From contig NZ_MDKB01000005.1 of assembly GCF_001715295.1 (NCBI RefSeq), forward strand, positions 125,645-189,644: a stretch of 64,000 nt of DNA, read 5' to 3'. The notes beneath the pieces are model-generated. The model was not told the DNA's origin. It saw only the letters and a list, made by a program, of their open reading frames with translations, and ran no database searches. The DNA is from Streptomyces griseus. Its GTDB lineage: Bacteria > Actinomycetota > Actinomycetes > Streptomycetales > Streptomycetaceae. The translations under genes and the position numbers were made by a program. Of the stretch, positions 25,093 to 34,185 are shown in pieces (positions within the stretch are counted from its first letter, which is position 1; each line of letters opens with the position of its first letter).

Positions 25093-26292
25093 TCACAGCC
25101 CGGGCGCGGGGCTCCCGGCGGCCAGCATGTCCTCGATGAGGTCGGCGGCGCGTGGGGTACCGCCCTCGGCCCGGGCGGCGGCCCGCAGACGCTCCGACCG
25201 GGCGACGCGCTCCGGGTCGGCGAGCAGGCCGTCCAGCGCGGCGCGAAGGGTCTCGACGGTGGCGTCCGCGGTGTCGACGCGGCGTGCGACGCCGAGTTCC
25301 ACGAGCTTGTCGGCGTTCATGAACTGCTCCGCTCCCTGCGGGACGGCGATCATGGGAACGCCTGCCAGGAGTCCTTCACCGCAGCCGCCCATACCGGCGT
25401 GGGTGACGAAGGCGTCGCTCTTCTCCAGGATCGCCCGCTGCGGGACCCAGGAGTGCACCTCGACGCCGGGCGGGAGGGCGCCGAGCTCCGCGGGGTCGGT
25501 GTACCGGCCGATCTGGAGGACCACGTGCCAGCCGGGCAGGTCACCGAAGGCGGCGACGCACCGTCGGTAGAACTCCGGTTGACGTGTGTAAGCGGAGCCC
25601 AGCGAGATCAGCAGCACCCGTTCCGCGCCTTCCGGGCGCGTCCAGCCGTCCGTGTCCGTGCGGTCGTCGTAGCAGGGGCCGACGAAGGTCACCCTGTCGG
25701 TGTCGACCCGGTCGGCGTTCGGCTGCATCGCCCGGGGGATCAGGGCGAGGGCCCGGGCGGGCGGCCCTGAGAAGGCGTCCACGTCCGTGGTGGCCGCCCC
25801 GCACTCCAGCAGCCACCGCGCGAACCGCTCCCGGTAGGCGTCGGCGCCCGGCAGCTTCCGCAGGTGGGCAGCGACGTCCTCCTCGTAGCCGTCCCAGCCG
25901 ACGAACGTCGGGGACAGCTGGAGGAGCGGACGGCCCTGCGCCTCGGCGAGGGCGCGCGCGGCATAGGCGCCGATGTCGTAGAGGTACAGGTCGGCAGGAT
26001 CGTCGTCGTAGAAGGCGCGCAGGTGCGGGAGCACCTGGACGGCGTCGTCGAGGAAGAGGCCCGCCGCGGCGATGGGGTCGGCCGGCCAGTCGTTGTCGGC
26101 GAAGGGCAGCGTGGAGGCGCAGGGCACCAGTTCCGCGCCGGCGGACTCGATCCGGTCGGCCACGTACGGGTCGTTGGCGTAGGTGACCCGGTGCCCCCGG
26201 GCCACCAGCTCCCGGACGATCGCGAGGCTGGGCAGGACGTGGCTGACGAGGGGGACGCCGACCATCGCGATGTGGGCGCGGGGACGGGACAT
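25093..26292 (-). CDS. Macrolide-type glycosyltransferase (MGT/OleD-like, GT1)
   Basis: 399 residues of GT-B fold. N-terminal AMVGVPLVSHVLPSLAIVREL with the catalytic-His position occupied by H in SHVLP; C-terminal nucleotide-sugar motif SDAFVTHAGMGGCGEGLLAGV followed by IAVPQGAEQFMNADKL, which binds the UDP-sugar. It resembles Streptomyces enzymes that inactivate macrolides by glucosylation, though relatives also accept flavonoids and other phenols. It follows a Vat-type acetyltransferase after 58 bases on the same strand, suggesting a two-gene resistance operon controlled by the divergent TetR. Confidence 0.87.
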   Translation of the reverse strand: MSRPRAHIAMVGVPLVSHVLPSLAIVRELVARGHRVTYANDPYVADRIESAGAELVPCASTLPFADNDWPADPIAAAGLFLDDAVQVLPHLRAFYDDDPADLYLYDIGAYAARALAEAQGRPLLQLSPTFVGWDGYEEDVAAHLRKLPGADAYRERFARWLLECGAATTDVDAFSGPPARALALIPRAMQPNADRVDTDRVTFVGPCYDDRTDTDGWTRPEGAERVLLISLGSAYTRQPEFYRRCVAAFGDLPGWHVVLQIGRYTDPAELGALPPGVEVHSWVPQRAILEKSDAFVTHAGMGGCGEGLLAGVPMIAVPQGAEQFMNADKLVELGVARRVDTADATVETLRAALDGLLADPERVARSERLRAAARAEGGTPRAADLIEDMLAAGSPAPGL

Positions 26293-26350
26293 GGGCGATC
26301 ACTCGTTTCTGGCGTGGAACGGAGGTGGGCGGTGCGAGGAGGCCGGGGCC

Positions 26351-27004
26351 TCAGGGCAGAACTGCCTGGGCGGCAGCCTCTTCGAGCTCGGCGACGGTCC
26401 CGGACATGATCGTGCGGACGTGTGCGGTGATCAGCTCCACGGGCCAGTCCCACCACGCCACGGCGAGGAGCCGGGCGACGTCGGCGGGGTCGTGACGGGT
26501 ACGGATGAGGCGGGCCGGGTTGCCGCCGACGACGCCGTAGTCGGGGACGTCGGCGGTGACCACGGCACCGGCGGCGACGATCGCGCCGTGGCCGATCCGC
26601 ACGCCGGGCATGACCATGGCTCCGTGCCCGAACCAGACGTCGTTGCCGACGACGGTGTCGCCCCGGCCCGGCAGGCCGGTGATCAGGTCGACGTGCTCGG
26701 CCCAGGAGCCGCCCATGATGGGGAAGGGAAAGGTGGAGGGGCCGTCCATACGGTGGTTGGCGCCGTTCATGATGAACCGCGTGCCGGTACCCAGCGCGCA
26801 GTACTTGCCGATGACAAGCCGCTCGGGCCCGTAGTGGTACAGCACGTTACGGGTCTCGAACGCGGTGGGGTCGTCCGGATCGTCGTAGTACGAGTAGCCG
26901 CCCACCTGGATCAGCGGGGACTTCACCAGTGGCTTGAGCAGCACGACGCGCGGGTGCCCGGGCATCGGGTGGAGCACGGCGGGGTCGGGGAGGACGGGCG
27001 GCAT
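26351..27004 (-). CDS. Vat/CatB-type xenobiotic acetyltransferase
   Basis: 217 residues of left-handed beta-helix type. Hexapeptide turns run from about 65 to 170 (IGKYCALGTGTRFIMNG, VVGNDVWFGHGAMVMPGVRIGHG, IVAAGAVVTADVPDYGVVGG). The active His is probably in NGANHRMDG, as in Vat(D) and CatB, which acetylate streptogramin A and chloramphenicol. The C-terminal helix with WWDWP is also typical. Acetyl-CoA is the expected donor. Distance of 109 bases to the divergent TetR with a palindrome between them suggests direct control. Confidence 0.88.
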   Translation of the reverse strand: MPPVLPDPAVLHPMPGHPRVVLLKPLVKSPLIQVGGYSYYDDPDDPTAFETRNVLYHYGPERLVIGKYCALGTGTRFIMNGANHRMDGPSTFPFPIMGGSWAEHVDLITGLPGRGDTVVGNDVWFGHGAMVMPGVRIGHGAIVAAGAVVTADVPDYGVVGGNPARLIRTRHDPADVARLLAVAWWDWPVELITAHVRTIMSGTVAELEEAAAQAVLP

Positions 27005-27042
27005 CGGGAGGGCGGTTCCTCTCGGGGAAGGCGGGGGCCATT

Positions 27043-27067
27043 ACTGCGACAGCTGTTGCGTTAAGAT
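27043..27067. promoter_or_regulatory. Operator/promoter between Vat and TetR genes
   Basis: A palindromic core ACAGCTGT at 27049-27056 (imperfectly extended on both sides) precedes a -10-like TAAGAT at 27062-27067. A palindrome overlapping a promoter between a TetR gene and its divergent target is the usual arrangement for self- and target-repression. Confidence 0.55.
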
Positions 27068-27113
27068 GCTGACACAGTCCAGGCACGACGATCAACCGGA
27101 TAACGGATCCCCG

Positions 27114-27743
27114 ATGACAGACCCTCCGGCCCTCACGCAGGGCCGCCGCCGCCCGGGCGGTCGCACCGCCCACGTCCGCGCCCGGGTCCTCGACGCGGTG
27201 CGCGCCGAACTCTCCGAGAGCGGTCACGAAGGCCTCACGATCGAAGGGGTCGCGACCCGTGCGGGAGTGCACCGGACGACGGTCTACCGGCGCTGGCGCG
27301 ATGTCGGCGGCCTGCTCGTCGACCTCGTCGAGGCCGCCGGCGAGATCGACTGGCAGCCCCCGGACACCGGCTCCCTGCGCGGTGATCTGACGGCCCTCAA
27401 CGAACAGATCCAGGAGTCCCTGGTCGTGAAGCCGTCCTTCGCCCTCGCCCTGATGGCCGCCGCGTTCCACTCCGAACAGGCGGCGCGGGCCCAGACGGGG
27501 CTGTGGGCCGACCGGTACGCCCAGTGCGAGATCCTCGTGGAGCGCGCCGTCGGACGCGGTGAACTCCCCGCGGGGCACACGGACGCCCGGAGCCTGCTGG
27601 TCGCCGCCACGGCGCCGCTCTACCACGAGCTGGTACTCCTGCGCACCGATCCCGATCCCCGGCTCCCGGAGCGGGCCGCGGCGGCGGCAGCGGTCGCGGC
27701 TGCCGCGGGCGCCTTCACGACCCGCCGCGCAGAGAGCGGGTGA
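27114..27743 (+). CDS. TetR-family regulator
   Basis: 209 residues from ATG 27114; an ATG at 27066 would overlap the -10 hexamer and is less likely. N-terminal HTH at about 17-64: LDAVRAELSESGHEGLTIEG then VATRAGVHRTTVYRRWRD. The ligand domain contains GDLTALNEQIQ and an Ala-rich final helix. Divergent from the Vat acetyltransferase and macrolide-type glycosyltransferase, so it probably represses them until a drug binds. The ligand is not deducible. Confidence 0.88.
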   Translation: MTDPPALTQGRRRPGGRTAHVRARVLDAVRAELSESGHEGLTIEGVATRAGVHRTTVYRRWRDVGGLLVDLVEAAGEIDWQPPDTGSLRGDLTALNEQIQESLVVKPSFALALMAAAFHSEQAARAQTGLWADRYAQCEILVERAVGRGELPAGHTDARSLLVAATAPLYHELVLLRTDPDPRLPERAAAAAAVAAAAGAFTTRRAESG

Positions 27744-27799
27744 GCGGGCGTGAACAGGAGCAGCGGCAGGTCGCTCGCCGGACCGGATCACGTGCGTAC

Positions 27800-27837
27800 G
27801 GGTCCGGCACCGGAGCCGGACGGGCCGGCCCGGACCC
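27800..27837. terminator. Hairpin between convergent TetR and ctaF-like genes
   Basis: GTCCGGC (27802-27808) and GCCGGAC (27815-27821) form a 7-bp stem; GGGTCCGG (27800-27807) can alternatively pair with CCGGACCC (27830-27837). No T tract. Likely bidirectional, moderate support. Confidence 0.45.
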
Positions 27838-27840
27838 CCG

Positions 27841-28230
27841 CTACTCCGGGTGGCCGAGGTTCTGGAAGACGAACCCGAAGACGCCGGGGAGCAGGACGCC
27901 CACACCGATGAGCGTCAGCCACAGGCCCTCGACCACTCCGAGGCCGGTCAGCGCGCATCCGGCGGCGGCGACCACGGGGAAGTAGCTCCGGGCGGGGAAG
28001 AAGGCGCTCCGGCCGCCGACGGACCGCACCTCCGCTCCCCCGCGGTCCTCCGGCCGCCGCCCGTCCCGCCTGTACTGCCGCCACAGGAAGACGGCGATGA
28101 GCCCGGACATGAGGAAGGACACGAGGAGGGCCGCGATGCCGGCCGGCTCCTGGGCGAACACGGCGTAGAGGGATCCGGTCACGCCGAAGAACACCGCGGT
28201 GCCCGTGAAGAGCCAGGCCTCTGTTCTCAT
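27841..28230 (-). CDS. Cytochrome c oxidase subunit IV-like (CtaF)
   Basis: 129 residues with four hydrophobic segments in two hairpins and a charged cytoplasmic loop (RQYRRDGRRPEDRGG) between them, as in the actinobacterial subunit 4. ATG at 28230 overlaps the stop of the ctaD-like gene by ATGA, so it is translated with it. The final stretch VFQNLGHPE fits the family. Subunits II (CtaC) and III (CtaE) are absent nearby, so this is an accessory pair. Confidence 0.8.
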   Translation of the reverse strand: MRTEAWLFTGTAVFFGVTGSLYAVFAQEPAGIAALLVSFLMSGLIAVFLWRQYRRDGRRPEDRGGAEVRSVGGRSAFFPARSYFPVVAAAGCALTGLGVVEGLWLTLIGVGVLLPGVFGFVFQNLGHPE

Positions 28231-29882
28231 GAGGGCACCTCCGGGTGGTGAAGGTCGAAGGCCGGGGACTCGGAGCGGACCCGCGGAAGCGCGTGGAAGT
28301 TGTGCCGGGGCGGAGGGCAGCTGGTCGCCCACTCCAGTGAGCGCCCCCAGCCCCAGGGGTCGTCGACGGTCACCTTCTCGCCGTACCTGGCCGTCTTCCA
28401 CACGTTGTAGAGGAAGGGGAGGGTGGACAGGCCGAGCAGGAAGGCCCCGATCGAGGAGAGGGTGTTGAGGACCGTGAATCCGTCGGCCGCCAGGTAGTCG
28501 GCGTAGCGGCGCGGCATCCCCTGCTCGCCGAGCCAGTGCTGGACGAGGAAGGTGAGCTGGAACCCCGTGAACAGCACCCAGAAGTGGATCCTGCCGAGCC
28601 GTTCGTCCAGCATGCGCCCGGTGAACTTCGGCCACCAGAAGTAGAAGCCGGCGAAGGTGGCGAACACGATGGTGCCGAAGAGCACGTAGTGCAGGTGGGC
28701 GACGACGAAGTAACTGTCCGTCAGGTGGAAGTCGAGCGGTGGGGATGCCACCAGCACACCGGTCAGGCCCCCCAGGAGGAAGGTCACGAGGAACCCGACC
28801 GACCACAGCATGGGCGTCTCGAAGGAGAGCGACCCTCTCCACATGGTGCCGATCCAGTTGAAGAACTTCACCCCGGTGGGTACCGCGATCAGGAAGGACA
28901 TCAGGGAGAAGAAGGGCAGCAGGACGGCGCCCGTGGCGAACATGTGGTGGGCCCACACCGTGGCGGAGAGCCCGGTGATCGCGATCGTGGCGCCCACCAG
29001 GGAGACGTAGCCGAAGATCGGTTTCCGGCTGAAGACGGGAATGATCTCGGTGATCACCCCGAAGAAGGGCAGGGCGACGATGTAGACCTCGGGGTGGCCG
29101 AAGAACCAGAAGAGGTGCTGCCACAGCAGTGCGCCGCCGTTGGCCGCGTCGAAGATGTGCGCGCCGAACTTCCGGTCCGCCTCCAGGGCCAGCAGGGCCG
29201 CGGTGAGGACCGGGAAGGCCAGGAGCGCGAGGATCGACGTGAACAGGACGTTCCAGGTGAAGATCGGCATGCGGAACAGGGTCATGCCGGGCGCGCGCAG
29301 GCAGACGACGGTGGTGATGAAGTTGACGGATCCGAGGATCGTGCTCAGTCCGGCCACCACCAGGCCCATCACCCAGAGGTCGGCGCCGCTGCCCGGCGAG
29401 AACCGGGAGCCGTTCAGCGGCGCGTAGGCGAACCAGCCGAAGGGCGCCGCCCCGTCGGCCGTCAGGAAGCCGGCGACGACCATCAGGCCGCCGAAGAGGT
29501 AGACCCAGTAGGTGAAGGCGTTCAGCCTCGGGAAGGCCACGTCCGGCGCCCCGATCTGAAGGGGCATCACCGCGTTGGCGAACCCCGTGAAGGTGGGGGT
29601 CGCGAACAGCAGCATCATGATCGTTCCGTGCACGGTGAACAGCTCGTTGTACTGCTGGTTCGACATGACCTGCAGGCCGGGCCGGGCGAGCTCGGCCCGC
29701 ATCAGCATCGCCAGCACTCCGGCGAAGAGGAAGAAGACGAAGGAGGTGACGAGGTACATGTACCCGATCACCTTGTGGTCCGTGGTCGACAGCCAGCGCA
29801 GCACCGTGGCGCCCTGGCCCGTGCGACGGGTGGTGCCGTGATCCGGAGGTGCCTCCTGGGCCGCGTCCCGCACCGCTGTCAT
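28227..29882 (-). CDS. Cytochrome c oxidase subunit I (accessory CtaD paralogue)
   Basis: 551 residues, ATG at 29882 with GGAGGG upstream. Twelve membrane helices. Metal sites are complete: low-spin haem His in FTVHGTIMM, CuB ligands in WQHLFWFFGHPEVYIVALP (His cross-linked Tyr) and TVWAHHMFATG, haem a3/a His pair in VVAHLHYVLFG. K-channel residues around the Tyr are intact. It should reduce O2 to water while pumping protons. Only subunits I and IV are encoded here, so it would replace the housekeeping subunit I or borrow its other subunits. Divergent from a DUF1349 gene. Confidence 0.92.
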   Translation of the reverse strand: MTAVRDAAQEAPPDHGTTRRTGQGATVLRWLSTTDHKVIGYMYLVTSFVFFLFAGVLAMLMRAELARPGLQVMSNQQYNELFTVHGTIMMLLFATPTFTGFANAVMPLQIGAPDVAFPRLNAFTYWVYLFGGLMVVAGFLTADGAAPFGWFAYAPLNGSRFSPGSGADLWVMGLVVAGLSTILGSVNFITTVVCLRAPGMTLFRMPIFTWNVLFTSILALLAFPVLTAALLALEADRKFGAHIFDAANGGALLWQHLFWFFGHPEVYIVALPFFGVITEIIPVFSRKPIFGYVSLVGATIAITGLSATVWAHHMFATGAVLLPFFSLMSFLIAVPTGVKFFNWIGTMWRGSLSFETPMLWSVGFLVTFLLGGLTGVLVASPPLDFHLTDSYFVVAHLHYVLFGTIVFATFAGFYFWWPKFTGRMLDERLGRIHFWVLFTGFQLTFLVQHWLGEQGMPRRYADYLAADGFTVLNTLSSIGAFLLGLSTLPFLYNVWKTARYGEKVTVDDPWGWGRSLEWATSCPPPRHNFHALPRVRSESPAFDLHHPEVPS

Positions 29883-30063
29883 ACGCCCTCCGCACCTCTG
29901 GAACCGCCGAACCCGACCGCCGCAACTCTTCCACTGCGAGCCGCACTCGCTCCCGTACGCGTGCGGCGTGCCGGGAATGAATGCCGGGACGGCCCCGCCC
30001 CGGCTCCCCGCGAGCGGCCTCCTGACGGCCCGTAGAATCACTCGCCGGCGACCGAGGAGACGT

Positions 30064-30660
30064 ATGGACGGGCAGCAGACGGCAGTGGACCGGGCGCGGG
30101 CCTCCTGGCTCAACCCGCCCCTGGACGCGGTCGACGACGGTGACGGCCTCGAGGTGACCGCCCGGGGGCGGAGCGACTTCTGGCGCACCACGAGTTACGG
30201 CTTCGTGCGTGACGACGGGCACGCCCTGCTCACCGGCTTCCCTTCCGGGACCGCCGTCGAGGTCACCTTCCTCGCACGCTTCGAGGAGCTGTACGACCAG
30301 GCCGGGGTCATGGTGCGGGTGGACGAACGCACCTGGATCAAGGCGGGCGTCGAGATGTCCGACGGCGTTCCGCACCTCGGCGCCGTCGTCACCCGCGGGG
30401 TGTCCGACTGGTCCCTCTCACCCGTCCCGGAGTGGGCCGGGCGCCACGTCACCGTACGGGTGAGCCGTTCGGGTGACGCCGTCACGGTCCGGGCCCGGTG
30501 CGACGACCTGCCGTGGCGCCTGGTGCGCCTGGCACCCCTGGACCCGGACGCGGCCGCCTTCGCCGGTCCGTTCTGCTGCTCTCCGCAGCGCGAGGGGCTG
30601 CGTGTGCGCTTCACCGGCTTCACGAGCGGGCCCGCGGACACCGCTCTGCACCCGCAGTAG
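30064..30660 (+). CDS. DUF1349 domain protein
   Basis: 198 residues, ATG with GGAGA upstream. A beta-rich lectin-like jelly roll: SDFWRTTSYGFVRDDGHALL, then ELYDQAGVMVRVDERTWIK, VEMSDGVPHLGAVVT and the final VRFTGFTSGP. The domain is a relative of the C-terminal module of some GH43 enzymes and of yeast YKR-type proteins, here alone and without signal peptide, so cytosolic. Function is unknown. Confidence 0.8.
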   Translation: MDGQQTAVDRARASWLNPPLDAVDDGDGLEVTARGRSDFWRTTSYGFVRDDGHALLTGFPSGTAVEVTFLARFEELYDQAGVMVRVDERTWIKAGVEMSDGVPHLGAVVTRGVSDWSLSPVPEWAGRHVTVRVSRSGDAVTVRARCDDLPWRLVRLAPLDPDAAAFAGPFCCSPQREGLRVRFTGFTSGPADTALHPQ

Positions 30661-30716
30661 GCCGGGGCCGGTCGCCTGCGGGTGCGGACCGGCACAGCAG
30701 CGGGCCGGTCGCCGAT

Positions 30717-32834
30717 TCAGGAGCCGTCCGTGCCCGGCGCCCCGGGCAGCGGCTGCTGGGCCCAGATGGTCTTGCCGGTGCCGCTGTACCGGGTGCCCCA
30801 GCGTTCGGTGACACTCGCCACCAGCAGAAGGCCCCGGCCGCCCTCGTCGAACATCCGGGCTCGACGCAGGTGCGGGGCCGTACTGCTGCCGTCCGACACC
30901 TCACAGACGAGTGACATGTCGCGGATGAGGCGCAGGGTGATGGGCGGCCCGCCGTGGCGGATGGCGTTGGTGACCAGTTCGCTGACGACGAGTTCGGTGG
31001 TCAGGACGGCGTCGTCCAGGCCCCACGTCTCGAGTTGGGCGGCGGCGTGCTTCCTCGCGTCCACGACGACGGCCGGGTCGGCGGCCAGGTCCCAGGAGGC
31101 GTAGTTCTCCTCGCCGAGCCGGCGGGTGCGGGCCAGCACGAAGGCGACGTCGTCCTCCGGCCGCTCGGCCACCAGGGTGCTCATCACGGTGTCGCAGGTG
31201 CGTTCGAGGGAGGTCTCGGGCCGCGCGAGCAGGCGGCAGAGTTCGGCGAGGGACGCGTCGGCGTCCCGGCCCGGCACCGCCACCAGGCCGTCGGTGTAGA
31301 GGGCGAGCCGGCTGCCTTCCGGCAGGTCGAACCTGGCCGCCTCGAAAGAGACCCCCCCGACCCCGAGGGGCGGCCCGGGGGGCAGCCGCAGTTTCTCGGG
31401 CCTCTCGTGCGGGCGGACGAGGACCGGCTCGGGATGGCCGGCCCTGGCCATCGTGCAGCGGCCGGTGATCGGGTCGTACACCGCGTACAGGCAGGTCGCG
31501 CCGGCGACCGGGGCCGTGCCGGCCGCCCCCGACTCCTCCTCGTGGTCGAGTTTCATCACCAGGTCGTCGAGCTGGGTCAGCAGTTCCTCCGGGGCGAGGT
31601 CGACCTCGGCGAGGGCGCGTACGGCGGTGCGCAGTCTGCCCATGGTGGCCGAGGCGTGGATACCGTGGCCGACGACGTCGCCCACCACGAGGGCGACCCT
31701 GGCACCGGAGAGCGGGACGACGTCGAACCAGTCCCCGCCGATGCCCGCGCCGACCGTGGACGGTACGTACCGGGAGGTCACCTCGACGGCGTTCTGCGGG
31801 GCGTACCGGCTGGGCAGGAGGCTGCGCTGCAGGGCCAGGGCGGTGGCCCGTTCCCGGGTGTAGCGGCGGGCGTTGTCCACGCAGACGGCGGCGCGCGAGA
31901 CGAGTTCGCCGCAGAGGGAGAGATCACCGTCCTCGAACGGGTCGGGCGTGCGGTGACGGCAGAACGTGGCCATGCCGAGCGTGACACCGCGGGCTCTCAG
32001 CGGGGCGACGATCACCGAGTGGATCTTGTGGGCTCTCATGCTGCGCACCCGCGCGGGGTCTCCCCCTGCCCACCGGCGCAGGGCCAGGTCGTCGACCGCG
32101 AACCGGGAGACCCCGCCGGAGGCGAGCGTGCGGCCTACCGGGGACTCGCGGTCGTAGGTGTGCGCCTCGCCCACCCCGACGACCGACTCGGGGCAACCGT
32201 CGAGGACGGAACTCTGCGCCACGCGGAGAAACGCGATCTCGTTCCCCCGGGAGGGGGACCGCGCCTCGTCGCCGGTCAGTACCTCGGCGAACAGGTCGAC
32301 CGTGACGAAGTCGGCGAAGTCCTCGGTGGCCATCTGCGCGAGTTCCTCGGCGGTGCGGCCCACGTCCAGGGTGCTGCCGATGCGCGTGTTCGCCCGGTCG
32401 AGGACGGCCATGCGCCGGCGTGCCCAGAACTGGGCGGTGGTGTCGAGGGTCACCACGGAGACGCCCAGGACCGCTCCGGCGGCGTCCCTCACCGGGGTGA
32501 GCACGGCCTCCCGGACGACCTCGCTGTCGGCGAGGACCAGGTGCGTCTCGTAGGACTCCGCCTCGCCGGTCCCCATCACCCGGTCGATCGCCTCGGCGAG
32601 CCGTTCCCCGCCGCGTACCAGGACCCCGGCGTCGATCTCGCCCGGTGACAGCCCGAACAAGGACGCCTCCGTCCGGGCGACGGCCGCCGCGGCGGCCGTG
32701 TTGGCCATCGACAGCCGCTGGTCGCGGCCGAAGAACGTCACTGCGACGGGCAGCTGGTCGAGGATGCGCGCCCTCGTCCGGGCCGTGGGCGCTCGGGTAG
32801 GGGTCCCGTCGGCCTGCTGGTCACGCTCTTCCAT
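30717..32834 (-). CDS. PAS-GAF-SpoIIE phosphatase with anti-sigma kinase domain
   Basis: 705 residues. PAS about 22-135 (ILDQLPVAVTFFGRDQRL), GAF about 150-320, PP2C/SpoIIE domain about 330-570 (LQRSLLPSRYAP, GIGGDWFDVVPL, LVVGDVVGHGIHASATMG, LALYTDGLV), and an RsbW-like HATPase about 590-700 (TTELVVSELVTNAIRHGGPP, DEGGRGLLLVASVTERWG). It thus joins the phosphatase and the anti-sigma kinase modules of a partner-switching stress pathway in one chain. The metal Asp residues GD and DG are intact. Soluble. Two further SpoIIE proteins and a SigB-type factor are within 14 kb. Confidence 0.9.
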   Translation of the reverse strand: MEERDQQADGTPTRAPTARTRARILDQLPVAVTFFGRDQRLSMANTAAAAAVARTEASLFGLSPGEIDAGVLVRGGERLAEAIDRVMGTGEAESYETHLVLADSEVVREAVLTPVRDAAGAVLGVSVVTLDTTAQFWARRRMAVLDRANTRIGSTLDVGRTAEELAQMATEDFADFVTVDLFAEVLTGDEARSPSRGNEIAFLRVAQSSVLDGCPESVVGVGEAHTYDRESPVGRTLASGGVSRFAVDDLALRRWAGGDPARVRSMRAHKIHSVIVAPLRARGVTLGMATFCRHRTPDPFEDGDLSLCGELVSRAAVCVDNARRYTRERATALALQRSLLPSRYAPQNAVEVTSRYVPSTVGAGIGGDWFDVVPLSGARVALVVGDVVGHGIHASATMGRLRTAVRALAEVDLAPEELLTQLDDLVMKLDHEEESGAAGTAPVAGATCLYAVYDPITGRCTMARAGHPEPVLVRPHERPEKLRLPPGPPLGVGGVSFEAARFDLPEGSRLALYTDGLVAVPGRDADASLAELCRLLARPETSLERTCDTVMSTLVAERPEDDVAFVLARTRRLGEENYASWDLAADPAVVVDARKHAAAQLETWGLDDAVLTTELVVSELVTNAIRHGGPPITLRLIRDMSLVCEVSDGSSTAPHLRRARMFDEGGRGLLLVASVTERWGTRYSGTGKTIWAQQPLPGAPGTDGS

Positions 32835-32991
32835 GCGCCACCACTCGCCCTCCGCCGCTGACCGGCCCGTCGTCCGCGGACCGCGGTCGCGGCTCTCGTC
32901 CCAGAATGCGCCTGTGGCGGCCGGCCCTCAACCAGTCCGCTCCCTGACGGGCCGCCGCGGCCCCCGTTCCTCCGCGCCGGTGCGGGGACGC

Positions 32992-34176
32992 TCAGGCACC
33001 GCCCGCAGCGAAGGGGCCGCCGGGGGCGAGGACCAGCTCGGCGAAGCGTTCGCCGACACGCCGGTGGGTGGCGGCGTCCGGGTGGAGCGCGTCGGGCAGC
33101 GGCAGTTCCTCCGCGTCGGACTCCCCGTACAGGGCCCGGCCGTCGAGGTAGTGGAGGTGGGGATCCTCGGCCGCCCGCTGCTCGACGATCCGGGCCAGTT
33201 CGTCGCGGATGACGCGCAGGGTCAGCTTGCCGCTCACCCGCTCCGCGGGGTCCCCCGCGGCCCGGAACCGCAGGCGTCCGGTGCCGAGCCCCGTGAGGTC
33301 GGGGACGCTGGGCCCGGGAGTGTCCTCGTGGATCGGGCACAGGAGGGGTGAGACGACCAGCAGCGGGGCGGTGGGGTGCCCCTCACGCAGGGTGTCGAGG
33401 AAGCCGTGGACGGCGGGCGTGAAGGCGCGCAGCCGCATCAGGTCGGCGTTGACGATGTTGATGCCGATCTTGACGCTGAGGAGGTCGGCGGGGGTGTCCC
33501 GCATGACGCGGGCGATGAAGGGATCGAGCAGCGCACTGCCGCCCAGCCCCAGGTTGACGAGGTCCACGCCGCCGAGCGAGGCGGCCAGTGCGGGCCAGGT
33601 GGTCGTGGGGCCCGCCGCGTCCGAGCCGTGGCTGATGGAGCTGCCGTGATGCAGCCACACCCTGCGGTCCGAGTCGGGCCCGGGCTCGACGGGGGCGTCG
33701 GTGCGCAGGGCGACGATCTCGGTGGTCTCGTTGTGCGGCAGCCAGATCTCGACGTCCTTGACCCGGTCCGGGAGGCCGGTGAAGCGGAGAGTGCCGGCCG
33801 GGCCGTCCCGGTGCTCGGCCGTCCCGGCCGTCATGTCGATGGTCAGGGTGCTGCCGCCGTCCACGTGGGCGCTGCCGGCCGGCCGGCCGTCTACCAGCAG
33901 CTCGTACAGGCCGTCCGGGCGGGGCGGGGCCCCCACGTACACCCGCTTGGTGGGGCGTGTGTCCATCTCGATGCGGGTGGCCCGGGTGCGGAAGACCAGC
34001 CGGACGCCGGAGGGCTGGGACTCCGCCATGGCGAGTTGCGGGTCGGTGTTCTGGGCGCGGGCCCACGCGGGGAGCCGGTGCGGCAGGACACCGTGCGCGG
34101 TCCGCTCCAGATCGAGTGCGCCTCGCAGGAGGTCCGCGGTGACGGGTGTGGTGATCCAGTGGTCCGGGTGGTTCAT
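32992..34176 (-). CDS. SGNH/GDSL-type esterase
   Basis: 394 residues, no signal peptide. An N-terminal beta-sandwich of about 175 residues (VYVGAPPRPDGLYELLVDG, VDGGSTLTIDM) is followed by the SGNH hydrolase: block I WLHHGSSISHGSDAAG with nucleophile Ser, block II Gly in LGLGGSALLDPF, block III Asn in IGINIVNADLM, and block V DALHPDAATH with the catalytic Asp and His. The layout resembles two-domain carbohydrate esterases of GDSL type. It lies downstream of a TetR gene on the same strand, behind a 16-bp tandem repeat. Confidence 0.85.
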   Translation of the reverse strand: MNHPDHWITTPVTADLLRGALDLERTAHGVLPHRLPAWARAQNTDPQLAMAESQPSGVRLVFRTRATRIEMDTRPTKRVYVGAPPRPDGLYELLVDGRPAGSAHVDGGSTLTIDMTAGTAEHRDGPAGTLRFTGLPDRVKDVEIWLPHNETTEIVALRTDAPVEPGPDSDRRVWLHHGSSISHGSDAAGPTTTWPALAASLGGVDLVNLGLGGSALLDPFIARVMRDTPADLLSVKIGINIVNADLMRLRAFTPAVHGFLDTLREGHPTAPLLVVSPLLCPIHEDTPGPSVPDLTGLGTGRLRFRAAGDPAERVSGKLTLRVIRDELARIVEQRAAEDPHLHYLDGRALYGESDAEELPLPDALHPDAATHRRVGERFAELVLAPGGPFAAGGA

Positions 34177-34185
34177 GATCTCGTC

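Noticed and set aside
28536..30035. Plus-strand frame of 499 codons opposite the oxidase subunit I gene
   Set aside because: Glu/Gly/His-rich shadow of hydrophobic codons read in reverse.
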